Part shown: piece after piece, positions 48,784 to 56,183 of the stretch
Numbering within the stretch: the first letter of the stretch is position 1
Layout: each line of letters begins with the position of its first letter
Source of the DNA: Sulfurimonas sp.
Lineage (GTDB): Bacteria; Campylobacterota; Campylobacteria; Campylobacterales; Sulfurimonadaceae
Assembly: GCA_027064045.1 (NCBI GenBank)
Contig: JAMOQK010000021.1
Location: 1-56,183 of the forward strand
Direction: 5' to 3'
Length of the DNA: 56,183 nucleotides
Position numbers and translations under genes: made by a program
The notes under the pieces: model-generated
Database searches by the model: none
What the model was told of the DNA's origin: nothing
The model's input: the letters and a program-made list of their open reading frames with translations, nothing else

Positions 48784-49544
48784 TCTACACTCCTAAAATG
48801 TGTCCCACCATTGTGAATACCATCTATCATAAAACTTTTGGCATCATCAAGATTAAATCCACTTGCTAAAAACATATCTATCCCACATGCCATAAGGTAT
48901 GATGCTGCTTTTAATTTTGTAACTATCCCACCCGTTGCAAAGATATTATTTGGTGTTACATCTTTTTTGAGTTCATCTTCATCTATGGAGGTTACAACTT
49001 TTAATACTTTGGCATGTGGGTTTTTTCTTGGGTCATCATCATAGTACCCATCTATATCTGACAATATTACCAACATATCTGAATCTGTATTTTTCGCTAT
49101 GTAAGCTGATAGTTGGTCATTGTCCCCAACTTCCAACTCCTCTGTTGATGTTGCATCGTTTTCATTCACTATTGGGATAACACCATTTTGCAATAAAATA
49201 TCTATAGTATTTTTAATTCTCTTTGTATCATCAGGTTTATCGAGGTTTACAGCTGTTACTAAAACCTGAGAACAAAGGATATTATGAGATAAAAATTTTT
49301 TTGAGTATTTATTCATTAAAACGGGTTGACCGATAGAAGCTAACGCTTGTTTGTTTTCAAGCTTTGCTCTATCTAGTTGAAGTTTTGTATAACCAGCTGA
49401 TACAGCACCTGATGATACTAAGATAACTTCATATTTTTTTTTTACTTTAGCTAAAAATTCAACTAAACTCTGCATCCTCTCTAAGGCGATTGTGCCATCT
49501 TGTGTTAAAACAGCACTACCTACTTTAACAACTATTCTTTTCAT
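48780..49544 (-). CDS. proB: Glutamate 5-kinase, short form without PUA domain
   Basis: First step of proline synthesis. The 254-aa protein has the amino acid kinase fold ([56 protein letters not shown]). The C-terminal PUA domain of the E. coli enzyme (367 aa) is absent, as in other Campylobacterota. Overlaps obg by 4 nt. Confidence 0.95.
   Translation of the reverse strand: MKRIVVKVGSAVLTQDGTIALERMQSLVEFLAKVKKKYEVILVSSGAVSAGYTKLQLDRAKLENKQALASIGQPVLMNKYSKKFLSHNILCSQVLVTAVNLDKPDDTKRIKNTIDILLQNGVIPIVNENDATSTEELEVGDNDQLSAYIAKNTDSDMLVILSDIDGYYDDDPRKNPHAKVLKVVTSIDEDELKKDVTPNNIFATGGIVTKLKAASYLMACGIDMFLASGFNLDDAKSFMIDGIHNGGTHFRSVE
48883..48891 (-). repeat. 9-mer GGCATGTGG, exact copy 20
   Basis: In proB; encodes Ala-Cys-Gly. 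Flanks TAT and GAT. Confidence 0.85.
49011..49019 (+). repeat. 9-mer GGCATGTGG, exact copy 21
   Basis: In proB; read as Pro-His-Ala. Inverted relative to the copy at 48883. Confidence 0.85.
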
Positions 49545-50647
49545 TTTCTATCACTTTGTACCAAATTGAATAAAGCATATTTTAATGGCTCTATATTTTT
49601 TGAAACTACAGAAGATATTGGTGCAACTAAATAAGGTTTTGTTTTATCATAACCTAAAGTCTCATCTGCACTCTCTTGCACAAAAAATGGCATATCTGCA
49701 TCAAAATTAAACTCATTTGTACTACTAGGCTCTAAACCTAAAAGTTCTAAAAATTCTCCAACCAATTTTTGTATATCTTCTTTTGGTACAATATCTACTC
49801 TTGTTAATGCAATAGCATATTTACTGTCTGCTAATTTATCTGAAAATGAAGCTATCTCATTTTTTAGGACTTCTATCTGCTCTTTAAGGTCTCTATATGA
49901 AGCTAAATCTATCATATATAAAAGAGTTTTTGTTCTCTCGATATGTCTTAAAAATTTTATCCCAAGACCTTTACCCTCATGCGCTCCACCAATAATACCA
50001 GGTATATCAGCCATAACAAATGATTCAAAATCACCAATGTTTACTTGACCTAATTTTGGAGTAAGTGTTGTAAACTCATAGTTTGCTATCTCTGGACGAG
50101 CATTTGAAACTGTTGAGATAAGAGTTGATTTACCAACATTTGGAAAACCTACCAAACCAACATCTGCGATAAGTTTTAAATCGAGTTTTATAGCTCTAGT
50201 CTCACCCTTTTCACCAGGTTGAGCATAAGTTGGTCTTTGGTTTGTAGGACTTTTAAAGTGGGTATTTCCAAGTCCACCCTTTCCACCTTGCAAAAACTTC
50301 TCAACTTGTCCATCTTTAAGCATATCAAAAAGAACTTCCCCACTATCAACATCTACAATCTGTGTACCAGGTGGAACTATAATAACTTTCTTAGCTCCAC
50401 TTTTCCCTGTGCAGTTTGAACCCTCACCAGGTTTTCCGTTGTCAGCTTTTATGTGCATCTTTCTTTGAAAATGTGAGAGTGTGTGAGTGTTGTTATCACA
50501 CTTAAACCAGATGTCACCACCTTTTCCACCATCACCACCATTAGGACCACCGTTTAGTACAAACTTTTCTCTACGAAATGCTACACAACCTTGTCCACCT
50601 TTACCCGAGCTGACTGTTAATTCGACACTATCTGTGAACATTGCCAT
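49541..50647 (-). CDS. obgE: Obg-family GTPase
   Basis: A 368-aa ribosome-assembly and stress GTPase. The Gly-rich Obg fold fills residues 1-157 ([29 protein letters not shown]), followed by the G domain with [10 protein letters not shown] and [16 protein letters not shown]. It follows rpmA after a terminator hairpin and heads the obg-proB-fmt-birA-parAB run. Confidence 0.97.
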   Translation of the reverse strand: MAMFTDSVELTVSSGKGGQGCVAFRREKFVLNGGPNGGDGGKGGDIWFKCDNNTHTLSHFQRKMHIKADNGKPGEGSNCTGKSGAKKVIIVPPGTQIVDVDSGEVLFDMLKDGQVEKFLQGGKGGLGNTHFKSPTNQRPTYAQPGEKGETRAIKLDLKLIADVGLVGFPNVGKSTLISTVSNARPEIANYEFTTLTPKLGQVNIGDFESFVMADIPGIIGGAHEGKGLGIKFLRHIERTKTLLYMIDLASYRDLKEQIEVLKNEIASFSDKLADSKYAIALTRVDIVPKEDIQKLVGEFLELLGLEPSSTNEFNFDADMPFFVQESADETLGYDKTKPYLVAPISSVVSKNIEPLKYALFNLVQSDRK

Positions 50648-50707
50648 TCCTTACTTTGAAAAATTTTTATTAAATTGTGAAAGAGTTTAAAACTCTGTGT
50701 GATAGAA

Positions 50708-50735
50708 AAATATCTGGGCAAAAACCCAAATATTT
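50708..50735 (-). terminator. Intrinsic terminator after rplU-rpmA
   Basis: An 11-bp stem (50708-50718 with 50725-50735, one G-U pair), a 6-nt loop, followed on the minus strand by TTTCTATC. It lies 6 nt past the rpmA stop, so obg probably depends on read-through or its own promoter. Confidence 0.7.
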
Positions 50736-50741
50736 GTAGAA

Positions 50742-50999
50742 TTATGCAGCAGGTACTATAGATACTTGTTGACGCTTTTTGTCTTTTCTTTCAAAAGCAA
50801 CAACACCATCAACTAGTGCAAATATAGTATGGTCTTTCCCCATACCAACATTTTTACCTGGATGAACTTTAGTTCCTCTTTGACGAATGATGATGTTACC
50901 AGCTACTACAGCTTCTCCACCATATTTCTTTACACCAAGTCTTCTACCAGCTGAATCACGATTATTCTGTGTACTACCCTGACCTTTCTTATGTGCCAT
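50742..50999 (-). CDS. rpmA: 50S ribosomal protein L27
   Basis: An 85-aa protein beginning [20 protein letters not shown], with no cleavable N-terminal extension. 28 nt after rplU. Confidence 0.98.
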   Translation of the reverse strand: MAHKKGQGSTQNNRDSAGRRLGVKKYGGEAVVAGNIIIRQRGTKVHPGKNVGMGKDHTIFALVDGVVAFERKDKKRQQVSIVPAA

Positions 51000-51027
51000 C
51001 TTATTCTCCTACTTTAGTTTATTAAGC

Positions 51028-51336
51028 TTATGCAGCTATTTTCGTGATACGAACACGAGTGAAGTCTCTTCTGAAACCTCTTTTAACTTTAGAGTCTTTA
51101 CGACGACGCTTTTTGAAAGTGATAACTTTTTTATCACGACCCTCGTTAATAACCTCAGCAGTTACTTTAGCACCATCTACAAATGGAGCTCCCATTTTAA
51201 GTTCACCAGCATTTACTGCTAGAACTTCTGTAATTTCGATGGTAGCTTTTGGTTCAAGAGACATTTTGTCTAATAAAAGAATGTCACCCTCTTGAACTTT
51301 ATACTGCTTACCACCATTTTTGATAATTGCGTACAT
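51028..51336 (-). CDS. rplU: 50S ribosomal protein L21
   Basis: A 102-aa protein ([18 protein letters not shown], then [19 protein letters not shown]). First gene of the rplU-rpmA unit with a TATAAT box 36 nt upstream. Confidence 0.98.
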   Translation of the reverse strand: MYAIIKNGGKQYKVQEGDILLLDKMSLEPKATIEITEVLAVNAGELKMGAPFVDGAKVTAEVINEGRDKKVITFKKRRRKDSKVKRGFRRDFTRVRITKIAA

Positions 51337-51371
51337 CTATATTCCTTATAATTCTACTAAAAAAGTTCGCA

Positions 51372-51377
51372 ATTATA
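51372..51377 (-). promoter_or_regulatory. Probable -10 box of rplU promoter
   Basis: TTGGGTATAATTGCG on the minus strand; exact TATAAT, in the 147-nt gap shared with the divergent histidine kinase gene. Confidence 0.65.
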
Positions 51378-51483
51378 CCCAACGAAGCTTTAAATTTTCA
51401 TAAACTCACTCAATATTTTTTACTTCAGATTTAAATTTAAACTCCACATACTTAACTTAAGAAAAAAATAGATATGATTACAT

Positions 51484-53301
51484 ATGATAAAAATAAAATT
51501 TAGTATAATCTTCGTATTGTTAAGTATTCTCTCTTTTGTGTTAATAGAGTATGAAAAAAACAAAGCGATAGATGATTTTTTAAACGAACGAACAAAACAT
51601 TTTCTTCACGCATACAATATAATATATGCTCAACACAAAGAGTTAGCTAATATGATAATTTATAAAATACTAAAAGATAAAGAAATTATTGATATTTATA
51701 AAAAAATCTCAACTGCAAATAATGATAAGAAGAACTCTCTTAGAAAAAAACTATATCAATACTTAATATCTACTCATAAGGGTTTAGAATATAATAATGA
51801 TATAAATATGTTACATTTTCATCTTCCAAATAGTCAAAGCTTTTTAAGGATGTGTAAACCTGAAAAATTTGGAGACAGTTTAGTTGGTATAAGAAAAATG
51901 GTAACCTATGTAAATACCCAAAAAAAACCAATAGATGGTTTTGAAGTGGGTCGGTTGCATAATGGATATAGATTTGTATATCCAATTTTTGATGAAAAAC
52001 ATACCCATCTAGGAAGCGTAGAGGTCTTCTTTGGAGCTGATAGTTTTACCTCTAAACTGATGCATCAATATAAAACTTTAAGTAATTTCATTATATCCAA
52101 GAATGTACTAAAAAAATCATGGGATACCAAAAAACATGAATTTATAAAAAGTCCATTTAAAGGATTTTATTTTGAAAACAGCACTATAAAGGTACTAAAA
52201 GCACAAGATAAACAAAACCAGAGAAAGAATAGACCAAACAAAAGATTTAGAGATAAAATAGTAAAATATATAAACAAAAACATACCTATGACATTTTATT
52301 CACCAGATATTAAAAAAACTATAACATTTATACCTATACAAAATCCAGTAACAAAAAAAGTAGTTGCTGCTTTAACAATACGCAATGGTGCAAACTATAT
52401 TATTGGGGAGACTACACACTTTTATATTTTATTAGTAGTGGTAAATTTTTTAATTGCTATTGTGTTATTATTAATATATAAAGATAAAAGACTACACAAA
52501 ATCCTAGAAACAAAGGTAAAAGAAAAAACTAAAGAACTACTTCAAGCTAATAAAAATCTTGATACTAAAGTAAAAACTCAGCTAAAAACTATTAGAAAAA
52601 AAGATTCTATCCTACTTGAACAATCAAAATTAGCTCAAATGGGTGATATGTTAAATATGATAGCACATCAGTGGAGACAACCATTAAATGCAATAAGTAC
52701 ATCAGCTATTAATTTATCTCTAAAAGACCATTTAAACATGCTTCAAAAAGATGATATATCTAAAACAAGCCAATTTATTCAAGATCAAACACAAATAATG
52801 TCTAAAACAATCAATGATTTTATGGCATTTAATAAACCTGAAAAAAATTCAGAATTTTCACTTCTTGAAACTACTTCTAATGTGATTAGGATAATAGAAC
52901 CTCAACTTATAGATAAAAATATCACTTTAGAAATAGATATAGATAGTGAAATAAAAGTTTTTCATAACTCTAAAAATATAGAACATGTTTTATTAAACCT
53001 AATTACAAATGCAAGAGATGCTTTTGAAAATCAAACTATAGAAAATAAAACTATAAAAATCTTCACTACACAAGATGAGCAATCCACCACACTCACTGTT
53101 GAAGATAATGCGGGTGGAATACCTGAGGATATAATAACAAAAGTATTTAATCCATACTTCACAACCAAAGAACAGGGGAAAGGGACTGGTATAGGTTTAT
53201 ACATGTCCAAGCGTATGATTGAAGAGATTAATGAAACTACAATAGATGTCATAGTTCAAAATAACCATACACTTTTTCAAATAAGATTTAAAACTATCTA
53301 A
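51484..53301 (+). CDS. Sensor histidine kinase with periplasmic double-Cache domain
   Basis: A 605-aa membrane kinase: TM1 (about 5-21), a periplasmic region (25-310) with FHLPNSQSFLRM and KPEKFGDSLVGIR, typical of the dCache_3-type sensor, TM2 (313-331), a coiled coil (335-380), the dimerisation helix with phospho-acceptor His395 in NMIAHQWRQPLNA, and a HATPase domain with NLITNARDAF, DNAGGIPEDI and GTGIGLYMSK. No response regulator gene is adjacent. The ligand is unknown. Its stop overlaps the convergent nifJ stop by 4 nt. Confidence 0.92.
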   Translation: MIKIKFSIIFVLLSILSFVLIEYEKNKAIDDFLNERTKHFLHAYNIIYAQHKELANMIIYKILKDKEIIDIYKKISTANNDKKNSLRKKLYQYLISTHKGLEYNNDINMLHFHLPNSQSFLRMCKPEKFGDSLVGIRKMVTYVNTQKKPIDGFEVGRLHNGYRFVYPIFDEKHTHLGSVEVFFGADSFTSKLMHQYKTLSNFIISKNVLKKSWDTKKHEFIKSPFKGFYFENSTIKVLKAQDKQNQRKNRPNKRFRDKIVKYINKNIPMTFYSPDIKKTITFIPIQNPVTKKVVAALTIRNGANYIIGETTHFYILLVVVNFLIAIVLLLIYKDKRLHKILETKVKEKTKELLQANKNLDTKVKTQLKTIRKKDSILLEQSKLAQMGDMLNMIAHQWRQPLNAISTSAINLSLKDHLNMLQKDDISKTSQFIQDQTQIMSKTINDFMAFNKPEKNSEFSLLETTSNVIRIIEPQLIDKNITLEIDIDSEIKVFHNSKNIEHVLLNLITNARDAFENQTIENKTIKIFTTQDEQSTTLTVEDNAGGIPEDIITKVFNPYFTTKEQGKGTGIGLYMSKRMIEEINETTIDVIVQNNHTLFQIRFKTI

Positions 53302-56183
53302 TCTTTATAATCAATTTTTGTCAAATTCTCATACCTTTTATACATCTCTTTAGCATGGTAAGATGCTGTATCTAAAAACACTTGAGCATTTGCAGAGTCC
53401 ATTTTCTCAACCATTTTAAATCTAGTCTCATTATACATATACTCTTTAACATCAAGAGTTGGCTCTTTATAGTCTAGTTTCATAGGATTTTTACCCTCTT
53501 TTTCAAGTTCAGGATTGTATCTCATAAGTGGCCATAACCCACACTTAACAGCTTTTTTCTGTTGTTTCATCCCATATCTAAGGTCATATCCATGAGCAAT
53601 ACAGTGTGAATAAGCTATGATGATAGAAACTCCATCATATTGTTCTGCTTCTACAAAAGCTTTTAGAGTTTGAGAATCATCTGCACCCATAGCAACTCTT
53701 GCAACATAAACATCACCATAAGCAACTGCCATCATTGCCAAATCTTTTGGAAGTTGTGGTTTTCCACCTGCAGCAAATTTTGCAACTGCTCCTGTTGGTG
53801 TAGCCTTACTTTGTTGCCCACCTGTATTTGAGTAAACTTGAGTATCAAGCACTAAAATATTTACATTTTTACCACTTGCCATCACATGATCAACACCACC
53901 ATAACCAATATCGTAAGCCCAACCATCTCCACCAATAATCCAAACAGATTTTTTCACTAAATAATCAGCTAAATCTAAAAGAGTTTTTGCATCTTGAGTA
54001 TCTATCTTTTTAAGTTCCTCTTTTATAACATCAACTCTTTTTCTCTGCTCAAAAATCTCCTCTTCAGTTTTTTGTGTAGCATTTAAAATTTCATCCACTA
54101 AATTGGATTTTAAATCTGCTGAGAGTTTTTGCAATAACTCCTTTGCCTCTTCATTTTTCTTATCAATACTAAGTCTAAACCCAAGCCCAAACTCTGCATT
54201 ATCTTCAAAAAGTGAATTTGACCAAGCTGGACCTTTGCCATCTTTATTTTTAGTCCATGGAGTTGTCGGAAGATTTCCACCATATATAGAGGAACATCCA
54301 GTAGCATTTGCAACTATCATCCTATCTCCAAAGAGTTGAGTTGCTAGTTTTATATAAGGTGTTTCTCCACATCCTGGACAAGCCCCACTAAATTCAAAAA
54401 GAGGTTCTAAAAGTTGTGCTTCTTTTAGTTTTGAATGATTAAGTTTAGTTCTGTCAAACTCTGGCAAAGATAAAAAATAATCCCAGTTTTTTATACCCTC
54501 TTGTAAAACTTGCTCTTTTGGTGTCATATTGATAGCTTTTAATTCAGGGTTTTGTCTATTAACTGCTGGACATTCTTCAACACACAAAGCACAACCAGTA
54601 CAATCTTCAACTGCCACTGAGATGATAAAACTGTCATCTACAAAGTTTTTACCTTTTGCTTTTATAGGATGAACTCCCTCTGGTTTATCTTCTAAGAGTT
54701 TATTATCAACCACTTTTGAACGGATTACGGCATGTGGACAAACACTTACACATTTATTACATTGGATACAGACAGAACTATCCCAAAATGGAACTTCAAG
54801 TGCTATATTTCTTTTTTCATATTTGGTTGTTCCACTCTCCCATGTTCCATCAGCAGGGATAGCACTAACAGGAAGTTCATCACCTTTACCCTCTATGAGA
54901 TGAGAGGTTACATTTGCCACAAACTCACTGAATGAGCCTTTTATTGATGGATTTAGCTCCCTTGTACTTGTTACCTCTGCTGGAACTTCAACCTCTTGAA
55001 GATGTGCCAAAGAGTTATCAACAGCTTTGAAGTTTAATCTAACTAACTCATCACTTTTTTTACCATAAGTTTTTTGTATAGAATCTTTTATCTCCTCTAT
55101 CGCTCTATCTTGTGGCAAGATTCCCGAGATATAAAAAAAGCAAGTTTGCATAATAGTATTTATCCGTCTGCCCATCTTTGACTCTTTTGCCACTTTATAA
55201 GCATCAACTACAAAAAATCTTATATTTTTTTCTATAATCTCTTGCTGGATAGGTCTTGGTAGGTGGTTCCAACTGTGTTCTTTATCAAATGGTGAATTTA
55301 GTAAAAATGTTGCACCCTCTTTGGCATGTGAGAGTATGTCAAATTTTTCCATAAATACACTCTGATGACATGCCACAAAATCAGCTTTTTGTATAAGATA
55401 TGTTGAGCGAATAAGTTTATCTCCAAAACGAAGATGGGAAATGGTCATAGAACCTGACTTTTTAGAATCATATACAAAATACCCTTGAGCAAAATTATCT
55501 GTATGTTCCCCTATGATTTTTATACTGTTTTTATTTGCTCCTACTGTTCCATCTGAACCAAGCCCAAAAAATATCGCTTCAACCATGTTGGCATGTGGGA
55601 GTGCAAAGTTTTTATCGTATTCAAGTGAAGTGTGAGTAACATCATCATTTATACCTATGGTAAAGTGTCTTTTAAATTTCTCTTTTTTCATCTCATCAAA
55701 GATTGCTTTTACCATAGCAGGTGTAAATTCTTTTGAAGAAAGACCATATCTTCCACCTATAATATGAGGCATATCAAAACTGAGTTTACCATCATCATCC
55801 ATCTCATTTAATGCAGCAATAACATCAAGATAGAGTGGTTCACCCAAACTCCCTGGCTCTTTTGTTCTATCTAAAACTGCTATAGATTTTACACTTTTTG
55901 GAATGGTTTCAAGCAGGTATTTTACAGAAAAAGGGCGATACAATCTTACTTTTATAACACCAACACTCTCGCCAATACTAGCTAAATACTCCACACTTTC
56001 ATGAACGGTCTCTGCACCTGAAGCCATAAGAATGATGATATGTTTAGCATTTTTATCGCCAACATACTCAAAAGGTCTATAGGCTCTACCTGTAAGTTCT
56101 TCAAACTTTTGCATAACTTCCATAACTATATCTGGGGTATTTTCATAAAAACTATTTACACTCTCACGACCTTGAAAATAAAC
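53298..56183 (-). CDS. nifJ: Pyruvate:ferredoxin oxidoreductase, N-terminus cut by the window edge
   Basis: The frame is open to the window edge; the ATG at 56123 is internal, since VYFQGRESVNSFYEN upstream of it matches the family. The 961 residues seen lack about the first 200 of a roughly 1190-aa single-chain PFOR. Visible are the gamma-type domain, two 4Fe-4S motifs (CIQCNKCVSVCP and CTGCALCVEECP), and the TPP domain (GCPGCGETPY-type ACPGCGETPYIKLATQLFG, GDGWAYDIGYGGVDHV). It interconverts pyruvate and acetyl-CoA plus CO2 with ferredoxin, central to the reductive TCA cycle in this group. Confidence 0.95.
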   Translation of the reverse strand, partial: VYFQGRESVNSFYENTPDIVMEVMQKFEELTGRAYRPFEYVGDKNAKHIIILMASGAETVHESVEYLASIGESVGVIKVRLYRPFSVKYLLETIPKSVKSIAVLDRTKEPGSLGEPLYLDVIAALNEMDDDGKLSFDMPHIIGGRYGLSSKEFTPAMVKAIFDEMKKEKFKRHFTIGINDDVTHTSLEYDKNFALPHANMVEAIFFGLGSDGTVGANKNSIKIIGEHTDNFAQGYFVYDSKKSGSMTISHLRFGDKLIRSTYLIQKADFVACHQSVFMEKFDILSHAKEGATFLLNSPFDKEHSWNHLPRPIQQEIIEKNIRFFVVDAYKVAKESKMGRRINTIMQTCFFYISGILPQDRAIEEIKDSIQKTYGKKSDELVRLNFKAVDNSLAHLQEVEVPAEVTSTRELNPSIKGSFSEFVANVTSHLIEGKGDELPVSAIPADGTWESGTTKYEKRNIALEVPFWDSSVCIQCNKCVSVCPHAVIRSKVVDNKLLEDKPEGVHPIKAKGKNFVDDSFIISVAVEDCTGCALCVEECPAVNRQNPELKAINMTPKEQVLQEGIKNWDYFLSLPEFDRTKLNHSKLKEAQLLEPLFEFSGACPGCGETPYIKLATQLFGDRMIVANATGCSSIYGGNLPTTPWTKNKDGKGPAWSNSLFEDNAEFGLGFRLSIDKKNEEAKELLQKLSADLKSNLVDEILNATQKTEEEIFEQRKRVDVIKEELKKIDTQDAKTLLDLADYLVKKSVWIIGGDGWAYDIGYGGVDHVMASGKNVNILVLDTQVYSNTGGQQSKATPTGAVAKFAAGGKPQLPKDLAMMAVAYGDVYVARVAMGADDSQTLKAFVEAEQYDGVSIIIAYSHCIAHGYDLRYGMKQQKKAVKCGLWPLMRYNPELEKEGKNPMKLDYKEPTLDVKEYMYNETRFKMVEKMDSANAQVFLDTASYHAKEMYKRYENLTKIDYKD
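54729..54737 (+). repeat. 9-mer GGCATGTGG, exact copy 22
   Basis: In nifJ at the end of the first ferredoxin motif; read as Pro-His-Ala in VCPHAVIR. Flanks TAC and ACA. Confidence 0.8.
55323..55331 (+). repeat. 9-mer variant GGCATGTGA
   Basis: In nifJ; one mismatch at the last base. Read as Ser-His-Ala. Flanks CTTT and GAG as in exact copies. Confidence 0.55.
55590..55598 (+). repeat. 9-mer GGCATGTGG, exact copy 23
   Basis: In nifJ; read as Pro-His-Ala in LPHANMVEA. Flanks GTT and GAG. Confidence 0.85.

Overview
The window looks like a chromosome segment from a Campylobacterota bacterium, most likely Sulfurimonas or a close relative. It is AT-rich and densely coded. Its gene order rplU-rpmA-obg-proB-fmt-birA-parA-parB-atpF'FHAGDC-exbB-exbD-tolA-tolB-pal-ybgF-slyD-fabD-(nitrilase)-pfs-ttcA matches, as I remember it, the Cj0094 to Cj0118 block of Campylobacter jejuni. 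Pyruvate:ferredoxin oxidoreductase, a ferredoxin-thioredoxin reductase fused to rhodanese, and a FlaG protein fit a motile, anaerobic or microaerophilic chemolithotroph. I saw no rRNA, tRNA, CRISPR array, prophage or complete insertion sequence.

Layout. (1) 1-6327, minus strand: atpB, a small membrane protein, gatB, a six-TM potassium channel with RCK domains, a separate RCK protein, gpsA and a truncated SLC13 permease. (2) 6432-6703: a 0.27-kb fold-back element with long terminal inverted repeats and two inner hairpins. It has inserted at the 3' end of truD and supplies the gene's last codons and its stop. (3) 6663-13068, minus: MATE exporter, ligA, an outer membrane protein, tlyA, ribF and truD. 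(4) 13172-19921, plus: flaG behind a sigma-28-like promoter, argG, the FTR-rhodanese fusion, rplI, hslV, hslU, era and a Csd6/Pgp2-like peptidoglycan carboxypeptidase. (5) 20106-29452, plus: a nine-gene type II secretion/type IV pilus-like operon in the order of the Campylobacter Cts natural transformation system. (6) 29437-34392 and 34680-51336, minus: tRNA, nucleoside and fatty acid genes, the Tol-Pal envelope system, F1Fo ATP synthase, parAB, and the obg/ribosomal protein cluster. (7) 51484-56183: an orphan sensor histidine kinase converging on a 5'-truncated nifJ.

The most striking signal is not a gene. The 9-mer GGCATGTGG (or its complement CCACATGCC) occurs 23 times exactly by my hand scan, plus at least six single-mismatch copies. 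With this base composition, chance would give well under one. All copies lie inside genes, in both orientations, in at least four codon-phase/orientation contexts (Pro-His-Ala, Ala-Cys-Gly, His-Val, Thr-Cys) and in unrelated proteins, so selection on protein sequence cannot explain them. Density, orientation balance and location in conserved genes are what one expects of a DNA uptake sequence, and the window also encodes a Cts-like DNA-uptake apparatus. I know of no uptake sequence described for Campylobacterota, so this is the main candidate for an undescribed system. The link between motif and machine is inference.
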